Source of the DNA: Geofilum rubicundum JCM 15548
GTDB lineage: Bacteria; Bacteroidota; Bacteroidia; Bacteroidales; Marinilabiliaceae
Direction of reading: 5' to 3'
Assembly: GCF_000974365.1 (NCBI RefSeq)
Contig: NZ_BAZW01000035.1
Coordinates: 1-43,862, forward strand
Length of the DNA stretch: 43,862 nt
A model generated the notes under the pieces. The model did not search any database. It was given only the letters and a program-made list of their open reading frames with translations, and was not told where the DNA came from. Of the stretch, positions 9,142 to 17,979 are shown in pieces. The stretch's first letter is position 1. Every line of letters starts with the position of its first letter. A program made the position numbers and the translations under genes.

Positions 9142-9860
9142 ATGGTTAAAATAGTCATTGACAAAGGAAACAGCTCAATTAAATTCGGGGTTTTTGATAA
9201 ATACACACTATTGACAGTTGATTATGCTTCTCACGATGACCAAAGTTCTTTGATTAAAGCCATCCGTCAATTTCATCCGGAAGCGGCCATCGTTTCCTCT
9301 GTGGTGGCCCATGATGACTTCACAGAAATTCAAAAACACATTTCCCGATGCCTTGTGATGGACAGTCGGACCCCTCTGCCCTTTTCCAGTCTTTACAAAA
9401 CGCCTGAGACCATTGGCATTGACAGACTTGCAGCCGTAGCAGGGGCCCAATCACTATATCCGGATGCTTCCTTGATGATTATTGACGCAGGAACAGCCAT
9501 TACCTATGAAATATTACTGGACGGAAAAACCTATATAGGGGGCAATATTGCACCCGGATTGGAAATGCGTTTCAAGGCACTCAACACCTTTACCAGCAAG
9601 CTTCCCATGGTTTCTAAACTCGAAAACCATGCTTTCCGGGCCTTTCTACCAATGAAGCCATTGCTTCAGGAGTGATAAATGGAATGGTTTTTGAAATGGA
9701 GGGGTATCGAGCCATTTGTCAGGAAAAATGGGCCATCAATAAAACAATAATCACTGGCGGCGACTCAGATTTTTTTGCCAGAAAATTAAAAAAGCCCATC
9801 TTTGCAAATCAAAACTTAGTGTTATTAGGACTAAACCGAATACTGGACTACAATGCATAG
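9142..9860 (+). CDS. coaX: Type III pantothenate kinase (one frameshift in the sequence)
   Basis: CoaX phosphorylates pantothenate, the first step of coenzyme A synthesis. Family marks are the N-terminal phosphate loop IDKGNSSIKFG, the TPETIGIDRLAAVAGA segment, and IIDAGTAITYE followed by GGNIAPGLEMRFKAL. The frame breaks near 9636. Adding one C to the CC at 9636-9637 reads FPGLSTNEAIASGVINGMVFEMEGY and continues to the C-terminal IITGGDSDFFARKL. The restored length is 239 aa, normal for the family. An unrepaired reading would give a 177-aa fragment and a 62-aa remnant, unlikely for a usually essential enzyme. It overlaps the next gene by 8 bp and heads the envelope cluster, as is common in Bacteroidota. 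Confidence 0.9.
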
Positions 9861-11142
9861 AACTTTAAAGCTATTGCTTACAGCATTATTAATAGTATCT
9901 TCTGTGAGCATTCTTCATGCTCAAAACAGGACTTTTTCTCCATTTTCACGTTACGGATTGGGGGAGTTAAACCCACAGGGTTTTGGCCGGAATACCGCGA
10001 TGGGTAGAACCGGTATCGGTATTCGCACGTCCCAATATCTCAACAATATGAACCCGGCTGCTTACTCGGCCATCGATTCGATGTCCTTCTTTTTCGAAGC
10101 TGGCCTGGAAGCCAAAATACAGCGAATTTCAAGCGGTCAGGCCGAACAGGATTTTTCAGATATTAATTTTGATCATTTCGCTTTTGGCTTTGGGGTCGGA
10201 CCCAAAATGGGTATTTCCTTTGGGGTGCGGCCCGCTACAAAGGCCGGATATATGTTTGAAACATTGCAACAAGAAGCCACCACCCCACATATTTTGCGGG
10301 TACAGGGCTCCGGAAACATTACCAACTTATACGGTGGCCTAGCCTATCAGTTGTTGCCTCAGTTGTCTCTGGGAATTAATGCCGACTTCTGGTTTGGGGA
10401 TGTCACCCATACTTCTTACCAGGAGTTTATTGAAAACCCGGGCGACTATAAATTTGGCTTATTAAAAGAACACCGAATCAGCAATGTCATGTTTGATTTT
10501 GGTTTACAAAACACCACCCGGCTGGGAGAAAACAAACAATTGGTAGTCGGAGCCATATTTCGCCCTAAAACCGGCATCAACGGAGAGACGAATACGGTAG
10601 AAGCCCAAGGCTACAATTATGATCCGGAAGGCAATTTATTTACAACCTCCATCATTCTTTCAGAAGAAAACAACCAATGGAGCAGCAGTATGTTTGAAAT
10701 GCCCATGAAACTTGGATTAGGTGTTTCCTATTCCCTCATAGACAAACTTACAGTGGCAGCAGACTACTCCACAGAACGCTGGGCGGATTCTAAGTTTCCG
10801 GATGAGAGCACCGAAACGGCCAATACCACCTATTTGTCATTTGGCGCCGAATTCATTCCCAATGAAAGAACGGCTGGCAATTACCTCCAGCGCATCAGGT
10901 ACCGGGCTGGCATTCATTACAATGAAGATTACATCATGCTCAATGATTACCAGTTGCGCGACTTTGGCATGAGTTTTGGATTAGGATTACCACTGGGACG
11001 AAGCAACACGTCGGTCAACCTGGGCTTTGAATACGGTAATATAGGCACAGAGGAACCCAACCAAATAAAAGAAACCTATGGCCGGTTTACCTTAAGTTTT
11101 ACCATGCACGAGTATTGGTTCATGAAGCGTAAATTTGATTAA
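9853..11142 (+). CDS. Outer-membrane beta-barrel protein
   Basis: The 429-aa product begins with a signal peptide ending ...SILHAQ, so it is exported by Sec. The mature part is rich in alternating aromatic and glycine positions (for example FAFGFGVGPKMGISFGV and LYGGLAYQLLPQLSLGINADFWFG) and ends in YGRFTLSFTMHEYWFMKRKFD, the pattern of a transmembrane beta-barrel. An FSRYGLGELNPQGFGRNTAMG segment follows the signal, and NNMNPAAYSAIDSM comes next; this is reminiscent of the FadL/PorV-like start but too weak for a family call. The gene overlaps coaX by 8 bp and precedes the TPR and LptC genes. Its neighbours suggest a role in outer-membrane assembly or transport. No substrate can be named. Confidence 0.8.
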   Translation: MHRTLKLLLTALLIVSSVSILHAQNRTFSPFSRYGLGELNPQGFGRNTAMGRTGIGIRTSQYLNNMNPAAYSAIDSMSFFFEAGLEAKIQRISSGQAEQDFSDINFDHFAFGFGVGPKMGISFGVRPATKAGYMFETLQQEATTPHILRVQGSGNITNLYGGLAYQLLPQLSLGINADFWFGDVTHTSYQEFIENPGDYKFGLLKEHRISNVMFDFGLQNTTRLGENKQLVVGAIFRPKTGINGETNTVEAQGYNYDPEGNLFTTSIILSEENNQWSSSMFEMPMKLGLGVSYSLIDKLTVAADYSTERWADSKFPDESTETANTTYLSFGAEFIPNERTAGNYLQRIRYRAGIHYNEDYIMLNDYQLRDFGMSFGLGLPLGRSNTSVNLGFEYGNIGTEEPNQIKETYGRFTLSFTMHEYWFMKRKFD

Positions 11143-11245
11143 GAAACAATTACAAACCAAGAAAAGAACAACCACCGTTGCCAAAACCCACAAAACGTTG
11201 TAGTGGATGGAAGTTCATTCATACCTTAAATTAAATAATGAAGCA

Positions 11246-12600
11246 ATGAAAGCAATTAAACTAATAGTTATTGGATTAATTATATCCATAGCGCAAGCAA
11301 ACGCCCAGACCGGTTTAGAATCAGGGACTAAATACGGAATAGGGGAAGACAGCATCCGATGTGTCAAAAATCTATCCTTGTACAACGAAGATTTTAGAAA
11401 TAAAAACTACGATGCCGCCTTTCCATCCTGGGAAATAGTCTTCAAAGAATGTCCGGCTGCCACAGTCAACATTTACCTGGACGGTGCCACCATGTTGAAA
11501 GATAAAATTTCAAAGAATAGGGATGCCGCAAAATTTGAGGAATTATATGCCTATTTAATGAAGGTCCATGATCAGCGCATGCAATTCTTTGGCAACCACC
11601 CACGGACACCAACACCTGCCATTAAGGGATACAAGGCGGTTGACATGCTCAATTATAAGCGGGACAACAGCGAAGTGGTGGCCGAGGCCTACCAACTGCT
11701 TAAGGACGCCATTACCGGATTGAAAAATTCATCCAGCCAGCCTTTTTGGCCACCTATATGGGCACCTCGGTGAACATGTACAACATGGGACAAATTGATG
11801 CCGAAGAAGTGGTGAACAACTACACAACCATTAGTGACATTGTGGACCATACGCTGAAAGACCAAAGCAAATCACGTTACCACGGAGTATACGAACAGGT
11901 TAAAGGTGGTGTTGAAAGCATGTTTGCCAATAGCGGCGTGGCTACCTGTGATGTCATCATCAAGATTTATGAGCCCCAGTTAGAAGAAAACAAATTCGAC
12001 CTGGCCTGGTTAAAGCGTGTTAGTCAGCTTCTGGCACGTGGCCTTTGCGAGGATGCCGAATTACTGTACAAGGTGTCGGAATACCAACACAACATTGAGC
12101 CTTCCGGTGCATCGGCCTTTGGATTGGCCAGAATGTACCTTAAAGCAGAGGATATTGACAGAGCCCTTGAGTTCTACGCTCAGGCTGTGGAATTAACAGA
12201 AAATGCGGAGCAAAAAGGGGAATACCTGAATCAAATGGCCACCTTGCACCTGTCTCAGGACAATCTGACACAGGCACGCAACCATGCACTGAGAGCGATT
12301 GAAGTGCGACCCGACTGGGGAGCCCCTTACATCCTGATAGGGAAAGCTTACGCGCTTTCAGCCAATTCCATTGGCAGTAAGGAACTGGAAAAGAAATCCG
12401 CATATTGGGCGGCCGTTGACAAGTTCATGAAAGCCAAATCAGTAGATCCAAGTTTCGCCGATGAAGCCAATGAGCAAATCCGGATATACTCAGCTCACTT
12501 CCCTGCCAAAGACGAAGTCTTTTTTGAAGGTTTAGAGGTAGGATCTACCTATACCGTAGGTGGATGGATAAATGAAAGAACCACGGTCCGAACCAAATAA
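11246..12600 (+). CDS. Periplasmic TPR-repeat protein (one frameshift in the sequence)
   Basis: I start at the ATG at 11246 because it opens a clear signal peptide (MKAIKLIVIGLIISIAQANA); an ATG at 11207 would put 13 odd residues before it. The C-terminal half has tetratricopeptide helices, for example SAFGLARMYLKAEDIDRALEFYAQAVEL and NQMATLHLSQDNLTQARNHALRAIEVRP. The frame breaks at 11740: adding one G to the single G there gives SSSQAFLATYMGTSVNMYNMGQID and joins the two halves into about 451 aa. TPR proteins act as scaffolds; here the partner is probably one of the envelope proteins made by the same operon. The exact role is unknown. Confidence 0.8.
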
Positions 12601-12612
12601 AACAACCAAGCA

Positions 12613-13262
12613 TTGAAACCAGGTTCGAGAACATTCTCATTTTTAACAACGGCAGGCAGTATTTTCATACTGCTTGCCATTGTTGTTTCATTGCTCGCCT
12701 GCCAACCCAACAAACCAGAAGAAATTAAGGAACTGACCAACCGGGAGGAATTACCCAGTCTCACTCTTAAAGAACTCACCTCAACCATCACCGATTCCGG
12801 GAAAGTCAAATATCGGTTTATCACCCTGAGATGCAGCAGTTCGACCAACGCAAAGAACCCACCATCGAATTCCCAAAAGGCTTACACCTCTATATATTCA
12901 ACGATCTGGAAGAAATTGATGCGCAAATCAAATGCAAGGAAGCCATCTATTATCAAAACGATGACTTATGGGAACTCCGCAATGATGTTGAAGCGGTGAA
13001 CACCAACGCCGAAATAATCAATACAGAACTTCTGTTCTGGGATGCGGAAAACAAAACCATTTATTCAGATCAGTTTATAAAAATTACCACCGAAACGGAG
13101 ATCATCACCGGCCATGGTTTTGAGTCGGATGAGCGCATGGAAAACTACAAAATCAAAAACATCAGCGGAATTCTTCAGGTTGAAGAAGCCCAACTGGATT
13201 CCGGACAACCTGAAAACGAAACATCGGATCAGGATACAATCGCACCTTCCATCAACAGATGA
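12613..13262 (+). CDS. lptC: LPS export protein LptC-like, lipoprotein-type N-terminus (one frameshift)
   Basis: LptC sits in the inner membrane and passes lipopolysaccharide from LptBFG to LptA in the periplasm. The N-terminus has a hydrophobic segment (IFILLAIVVSLLAC) ending in a lipobox-like LLAC, as often in Bacteroidota LptC. The body is all-beta: FPKGLHLYIFND, AIYYQNDDLWELRNDVEAVN and TELLFWDAENKTIYSDQFIKI are typical LptA/C strand repeats. The only start between the previous stop and the frame is TTG at 12613. Adding one C to the CCC at 12824-12826 restores YRFITPEMQQFDQRKEP and gives about 216 aa. The last 25 residues are low-complexity and acidic. It lies between the TPR gene and the CorC-like gene, its usual place. 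Confidence 0.85.
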
Positions 13263-13310
13263 TTCAAATGTATTTTTCACTATCTTTATAAGCAAAAAGA
13301 AACGACAACG

Positions 13311-14573
13311 ATGGACCAAATCTCAGTCATTCTGCTTACACTTATTTTATCAGCTGTATTTTCAGGAAGCGAAATGGCCTTTCTTTCCACCAACAAACTG
13401 ATGATTGAGTTGAACCGTAAAAAACATCCCCGACTCAGTAAAATATCAGACATCTTCCATAACAATCCCGGACTTTTCATATCCACCATTCTCATTGGTA
13501 ATAATATCTCATTGGTGATTTATGGTAAATATATGGCCCAATTAATGGAACATCCCATAAGCAGGTTCACCGATTCCAGCGTTTCCATACTGCTTATCCA
13601 AACCATTATCAGCACCCTGCTCATTCTGATTATAGCCGAATTTTTGCCCAAGATCCTCTTCCGCATTAACCCGGCCGTTTCGCTCAATCTGGTTTCAATG
13701 CCTTTGAGAATCATCTACATCCTATTTTATCCCATATCCAAACTCACCCTTAGTTTTTCCAACTTCTTCATCCACAAAATAATCCGTGTTCGTGACCAAC
13801 CTTTGAGAGACAGCCTGGTTATTGGACGCATCGATCTGGATCATTTACTCATGGCCAGACAGGATAAAGGCCATGAGCATGAAGAAATTGCTGAGGAGAT
13901 GAAGTTCTTCAAAAACGCGCTCGACTTCTCCACAGTAAAGGTCCGTGAGTGCTCCGTTCCCCGAACAGAGCTGGAAGCCGTGGACATTGACGAAGAAATG
14001 GAAGTCCTTCAAAAAAAATTCATTGAAACAGGGCTCTCCAAGATTTTAGTTTATCGGGAAAGCATTGATAATGTGGTGGGTTACGTGCATGTATCGGCCA
14101 TGTTTCGCAACCCCAAACGCCTGCGAAATGTCATCAGCCCTATTTCCGTGGTACCCGAATCCATGCCGGCCAGCAAACTACTGGAAATTTTCACCAAAGA
14201 ACACAAAAGTATTGTTTTGGTGGTGGATGAATTTGGTGGCACTTCCGGCATCGTTACCCTGGAGGACATCCTGGAGGAAATTTTTGGGGAAATAGATGAT
14301 GAGCACGATATTTCGGACCTGATTGAAGCCCAGATATCTGAAACCACCTACAACTTTTCAGGACGTTTTGAAATAGACTACCTCAACGAAAAATACAACC
14401 TCGAACTTCCCGTTAGTGAAGATTATGAAACCCTGGCGGGTCTCATCCTCGTCCACAATGAAGCCATACCTGAGGTCAATGAGGAATTGGAAATTGAGAA
14501 TTTCCAATTCAAAATACTGGAAGCCTCCAAATCTAAAATAGAATTGGTACAAATAACTTTACCTTCCCGGTAA
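13311..14573 (+). CDS. CNNM/CorC (HlyC) family membrane protein with CBS pair
   Basis: This 420-aa protein has three parts. Residues 1 to about 185 are a DUF21/CNNM membrane domain with about four helices and the signature SAVFSGSEMAFLSTNKLMIEL. A CBS pair follows at about 205-325 (VPRTELEAVDIDEEMEVLQ ... IVLVVDEFGGTSGIVTLEDILEEIFGEI). The C-terminal CorC/HlyC domain lies at about 335-415 (YNFSGRFEIDYLNEKYNL). CNNM/CorC proteins are linked to magnesium export; Bacteroidota also have a relative called GldE, tied to gliding and secretion. I cannot separate these by eye and leave the symbol empty. It lies 48 bp after lptC in the envelope cluster. Confidence 0.85.
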   Translation: MDQISVILLTLILSAVFSGSEMAFLSTNKLMIELNRKKHPRLSKISDIFHNNPGLFISTILIGNNISLVIYGKYMAQLMEHPISRFTDSSVSILLIQTIISTLLILIIAEFLPKILFRINPAVSLNLVSMPLRIIYILFYPISKLTLSFSNFFIHKIIRVRDQPLRDSLVIGRIDLDHLLMARQDKGHEHEEIAEEMKFFKNALDFSTVKVRECSVPRTELEAVDIDEEMEVLQKKFIETGLSKILVYRESIDNVVGYVHVSAMFRNPKRLRNVISPISVVPESMPASKLLEIFTKEHKSIVLVVDEFGGTSGIVTLEDILEEIFGEIDDEHDISDLIEAQISETTYNFSGRFEIDYLNEKYNLELPVSEDYETLAGLILVHNEAIPEVNEELEIENFQFKILEASKSKIELVQITLPSR

Positions 14574-14689
14574 TCCACCATCATTGCCAGATTATAAATA
14601 CAATCAAAGTGTTGTTTACAATGTAGTAATACAATTTTTTGTATATTCGTAGCCTGTTAAAAACGCTAAATAATAAATCTGTTTTTCGA

Positions 14690-16783
14690 ATGGCAACTTT
14701 AGAAAAAATACGTAGTAAAGGAGGAGTTCTTGTAGCCATAGCTGTTGGCTTAGCACTTTTTGCCTTCATCATGATGGACTTCATGAGTTCAGGAGGTTCC
14801 ATGTTTTCAGGTAACCAAATGGAAGTAGCCAACATCAATGGTACATCCATAAACATTCAGGAATTCCAGAACAAGGTTTCTGAAATGGAAGAATTCAACA
14901 AACTCAACCAGGGTGCCTCCACTCTATCAGAAGAAGAGGCTTACCGCTTACGTGAGCAAACCTGGAATCAGTTAGTCAACCAAACATTGCTGGAAGAGCA
15001 ATACGAACAAATCGGGATCAATGTCACATCTGATGAGTTGATGGATATGGTTACAGGACAAAACATCCATCCGGCCATTCAACAGCATCCTTTATTTGCC
15101 AACCAACAAACCGGAGTCTTTGACCAGCAACAAGTGGTCAACTTTTTACTATCCAAAAATCAGGATCCGACGGCCTACTTCTATTGGATGGTTATGGAAG
15201 AGCAATTGATGAATGAAAGGTTATACAATAAGTACAGTACGCTTCTAAAAAAAGGCATGTATATTCCTGAAATCTGGAAAGAAAGTGAAATTAAAGCCAG
15301 AAGTCAACAAGCAGATTTTGATTTTGTAGTTGCCCGTTTCACATCCGTTCCGGACAGTGTTGTCAGCGTATCCGAGAGTGAAATCAAGACTTATTATAAT
15401 AATAACCCGCATTTATTCGAACAGGAAGCATCCAGGGATATTGAGTACATCACATTCAATATTGAACCAACGGAAGCCGATCGTCAGGCGGCCAGTGACT
15501 GGATAGATGAAATGATTCAGGATTTTGAAAACCCCGACATTGATCCCATTCAGTTTGTCAACCTAAATTCAGACGAACCCTTTACAGGTCGCAATCAGCG
15601 TCCCGCAGAACTAAGTTCTCAAATTGCGGCTTTTGTCTCCAACGCAGAAGAGGGAGATGTATATGGCCCCTACTTTGAAAGCGAAAGCTATAAAGCCACA
15701 CGTCTGGTAGCGATCAACAACCTGCCGGATTCCGTGAGAGCACGTCATATTCTGATCCGGGCAGACGGCGCTGAAGGGGGCGATGACCTAGCTGACAGTT
15801 TGCTTAATCTGGCCCGAAACGGCGCTGACTTTGCAGATTTGGCGCGTCGCTACTCAGAAGATCAGGGATCCGCGATTAACGGTGGTGATTTGGGATGGTT
15901 TGGAGAAGGCATGATGGTTAAACCATTTAATGATGCCGTATTTCAAAACGAAACAGGTGATATTTTAAAAGTTGAAAGCCAATTTGGCATTCACATAGTG
16001 CATGTTCAACAACAGAGTGCACCCACACCAAAATACCAGGTAGCCACGCTGGCCCGGGAAATTTCCTACAGTTCAAAAACCTATCAGGATGTTTATAGCC
16101 AAGCTACCAAGTTTGCTGCCTTAAACAACTCTCCTGAGAAATTCAATGAGGCCATTGAAGAGCAAAATCTCACCAAGAGATTTGGCCGTTCAATCGGCGA
16201 GAACGATCGTTCCGTCGGTGGTCTTGAATCGTCAAGAGAACTGGTTCGCTGGGCTTATGAGTCCAATGTCGGAACCCTTTCTCCCGTATTTGAATTCGGC
16301 GACCGTTTTGTGGTGGCCCACCTTATTGAGGCCAACGAAGAAGGTGTGCGTCCGCTAGAAGCCGCCAAACCTCAGATAGAGCGAGAATTGATCGCTGATA
16401 AAAAAGCCGAACAGCTTTTGGCTCAAATGCGTGAAAAGGTAACGGCCGGTACTGATTTAGAAACCATTGCCCAACAGATGAATGCATCCGTTCAAAGTGC
16501 GCAAAACATCACTTTTGCCTCCTCTCAGGTTCCCGGAGCAGGTGTAGAACCTGCACTGGTTGCAGCTGCTGTTAATACCCCTGTCAATCAAATCTCCCAA
16601 CCAATCAAGGGAAACAATGGCATTTATGTGGTCAAAGTCAATAACATCGAAGAAATAGAAGTAGCCTCCGAGAACGTTGTTAACGAACTGAATCAGAATC
16701 TCACCATGAAAGTGGACTACCAGCTGGTAGAGACCATGAGAGATAATGCTAAAATCGTGGACAGAAGAGCTCAGTTCTATTAG
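14690..16783 (+). CDS. Membrane-anchored periplasmic peptidyl-prolyl isomerase, PpiD/SurA type
   Basis: The start at 14690 (MATLEKIRSKGGVLVAIAVG) places a single membrane anchor at residues 11-30, as in PpiD. A longer ORF opening at 14639 runs through a promoter-like region and is unlikely. A SurA/PpiD-type N-terminal chaperone region follows (about 40-220). A parvulin-type rotamase domain at roughly 350-450 contains ARHILIRADG, ADLARRYSEDQGSAINGGDLGWF and QFGIHIVHV. The final 230 residues form a second chaperone-like part. The length is about 697 aa. Such proteins help fold outer-membrane proteins leaving the Sec translocon. It is last in the operon and is followed at once by octamer repeats and then a strong terminator. 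Confidence 0.88.
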   Translation: MATLEKIRSKGGVLVAIAVGLALFAFIMMDFMSSGGSMFSGNQMEVANINGTSINIQEFQNKVSEMEEFNKLNQGASTLSEEEAYRLREQTWNQLVNQTLLEEQYEQIGINVTSDELMDMVTGQNIHPAIQQHPLFANQQTGVFDQQQVVNFLLSKNQDPTAYFYWMVMEEQLMNERLYNKYSTLLKKGMYIPEIWKESEIKARSQQADFDFVVARFTSVPDSVVSVSESEIKTYYNNNPHLFEQEASRDIEYITFNIEPTEADRQAASDWIDEMIQDFENPDIDPIQFVNLNSDEPFTGRNQRPAELSSQIAAFVSNAEEGDVYGPYFESESYKATRLVAINNLPDSVRARHILIRADGAEGGDDLADSLLNLARNGADFADLARRYSEDQGSAINGGDLGWFGEGMMVKPFNDAVFQNETGDILKVESQFGIHIVHVQQQSAPTPKYQVATLAREISYSSKTYQDVYSQATKFAALNNSPEKFNEAIEEQNLTKRFGRSIGENDRSVGGLESSRELVRWAYESNVGTLSPVFEFGDRFVVAHLIEANEEGVRPLEAAKPQIERELIADKKAEQLLAQMREKVTAGTDLETIAQQMNASVQSAQNITFASSQVPGAGVEPALVAAAVNTPVNQISQPIKGNNGIYVVKVNNIEEIEVASENVVNELNQNLTMKVDYQLVETMRDNAKIVDRRAQFY

Positions 16784-16828
16784 AGAAGGGTAGAAGGTAG
16801 AATGGGTTCAACGGGTAAGAAGGGGCAG
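16784..16828 (+). repeat. G-rich, near-octameric repeat directly after the PPIase stop
   Basis: Starting at the base after the TAG stop, G runs occur at 16788, 16796, 16804, 16813 and 16822, that is every 8-9 bp, with TAGAA/TTCAA-type spacers. It resembles the tracts after ftsZ and after the acyltransferase at 43664, and has the same sense orientation, but is less regular. Confidence 0.55.
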
Positions 16829-16880
16829 TGAAGTTGAAATACCGGGAATCGTTTACCTTCTAGTCGGAGATACTTCAGAA

Positions 16881-16924
16881 AAACACAAAGGGGATGGTCC
16901 AAAAAGACCATCCCCTTTGTGTTT
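16881..16924 (+). terminator. Strong rho-independent terminator of the coaX-to-PPIase cluster
   Basis: A perfect 19-bp stem (16881-16899 with 16906-16924) has a 6-nt CAAAAA loop, and the 3' arm ends in TGTTTT. The A-rich opposite flank gives a U tract on the other strand too, so it may also stop transcripts arriving from yqeY. Confidence 0.85.
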
Positions 16925-17019
16925 TCTATACATCGCTCAAGCCAACATGACTATTATTCTTATGGAATGAACGCCCAATAACCTACAGAATTTTCGCAAA
17001 GGCCAAAGGCCCTAAAACA

Positions 17020-17053
17020 TATAGGGATTTCTGAATGACCAGAAATCCCTATA
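17020..17053 (-). terminator. Long inverted repeat downstream of yqeY, possible terminator
   Basis: A 14-bp perfect stem (17020-17033 with 17040-17053) has a 6-nt loop. On the minus strand it is followed by TGTTTTAGG, so it could end the dcw-yqeY transcript, although the U tract is short. Around it, 16925-17121 holds no gene that I can see. Confidence 0.5.
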
Positions 17054-17121
17054 CATATAATCCATTATCCGGTAAACTCGCTGGGCTTTAATGAAGGCAG
17101 GTCGTGAAGGCAGACCCCCAT

Positions 17122-17571
17122 TTACGACAAAAGCCTTTTGACCATCTGAGAAATGTCCTTGCCATCTGCTTTCCCTGCCAACTGAGAGGAGGCAGCGGCC
17201 ATAACCTTGCCCATATCCTTCATGGATGTGGCATTTTCTGAAGCAATAATCTTTTTAACCGCAGACTCCAGTTCTTCAAACGTGAGCTGTTTCGGCAAAT
17301 AGGCCCCAATAATATCCGCCTCCATCAATTCCTTCTCGGATAAATCCGCACGCCCCTGGGCATTGTAAATATCAGCCGAATCCCGTCGCTGCTTAACCAT
17401 TTTCTGAAGCAATTTGATCTCATTCTCCTCCGAGACCTCTCCACCCGCATTCTTAGCAGTACGCGCCTCCAGAAGCTCCTTTTTAATCGCCCGAAGCGTC
17501 TCCAAACGAAGCGCATCCCTGGCCTTCATCGCCGCCTTAATCTCTTCTCCCAAATTTCCTAAAACCGACAT
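17122..17571 (-). CDS. GatB/YqeY domain protein
   Basis: The 149-aa protein is a stand-alone YqeY domain, related to the tail domain of the amidotransferase subunit GatB that contacts tRNA. It is all helical, starting with the typical LGEEIKAAMKARDALRLETLRAIKKE and containing ADIIGAYLPKQLTFEELESAVKKII and MKDMGKVMAAASSQLAGKADGKDIS. The precise role of free YqeY proteins is poorly known; tRNA binding is suspected. It is the last gene in the same direction as the dcw cluster, 408 bp after ftsZ. The spacer is filled with octamer repeats, so whether it is co-transcribed with ftsZ is open. Confidence 0.88.
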   Translation of the reverse strand: MSVLGNLGEEIKAAMKARDALRLETLRAIKKELLEARTAKNAGGEVSEENEIKLLQKMVKQRRDSADIYNAQGRADLSEKELMEADIIGAYLPKQLTFEELESAVKKIIASENATSMKDMGKVMAAASSQLAGKADGKDISQMVKRLLS

Positions 17572-17726
17572 ATATCTTTCTTTTTATTTCATTTAACCCC
17601 ACCAACCCCAATCTCCCTTTCTCCCCCTCTCAACCTATTGACCTATTGACCTAATACCCCATCAACCCTTCTCACCCACTCAACCCCATCTACCCTTTTT
17701 CACCCTATCGACCTATCAACCTATCA

Positions 17727-17787
17727 TCCCGCTTCGCGGGACCTCAAGCCGCAGGCGCAGTTCCGATCTATCGGAAGCGCTTCGCTT
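17727..17787. repeat. Palindromic island inside the octamer tract
   Basis: Three inverted repeats lie close together: TCCCGC-ttc-GCGGGA (17727-17741), TTCCGAT-ct-ATCGGAA (17761-17776) and AAGCG-ctt-CGCTT (17775-17787). The island is GC-rich and without octamer periodicity, as expected for an inserted REP-like element. Confidence 0.6.
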
Positions 17788-17922
17788 GCCTCCCAACCCC
17801 ATCGCCCCTTTTTCACCCTATCAACCTCTCGACCTAATACCCCATCAACCCTTCTCACCCTCTCACCCTCATAACCCATCATACCCCCTTCTCACCCACT
17901 CAACCCCTTCTACCCTTTTTCA

Positions 17923-17952
17923 CCCTCTCGACCCCATCTACCCTTCCTACCC
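17923..17952 (-). other. Canonical G-quadruplex motif in the ftsZ 3' region
   Basis: On the coding strand of ftsZ, four G runs (17950-17952, 17941-17943, 17932-17935, 17923-17925) are separated by loops of 6, 5 and 6 nt. This satisfies the usual G3N1-7 pattern, 28 nt past the stop codon. It is a by-product of the octamer tract. Confidence 0.45.
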
Positions 17953-17979
17953 TCTCAACCTAATCCCCTATCCCCCTAC

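Larger units (their letters stand above)
17590..17979 (-). repeat. Long degenerate octanucleotide repeat tract between ftsZ and yqeY
   Basis: From the base after the ftsZ stop, about 390 bp read on the minus strand as G-rich units of about 8 bp (types GGTTGATA, GGGTGAAA, GGTCGAGA). The clearest register is at about 17630-17660 and 17800-17840. The tract is interrupted at 17727-17787 by an unrelated island of hairpins. The ORF on the opposite strand (17786-18124) is only a translation of the repeat. Confidence 0.75.

Noticed and set aside
17590-17979. Possible CRISPR array
   Set aside because: Units are about 8 bp and degenerate, without 25-35 bp repeats or unique spacers, and no cas gene is nearby.
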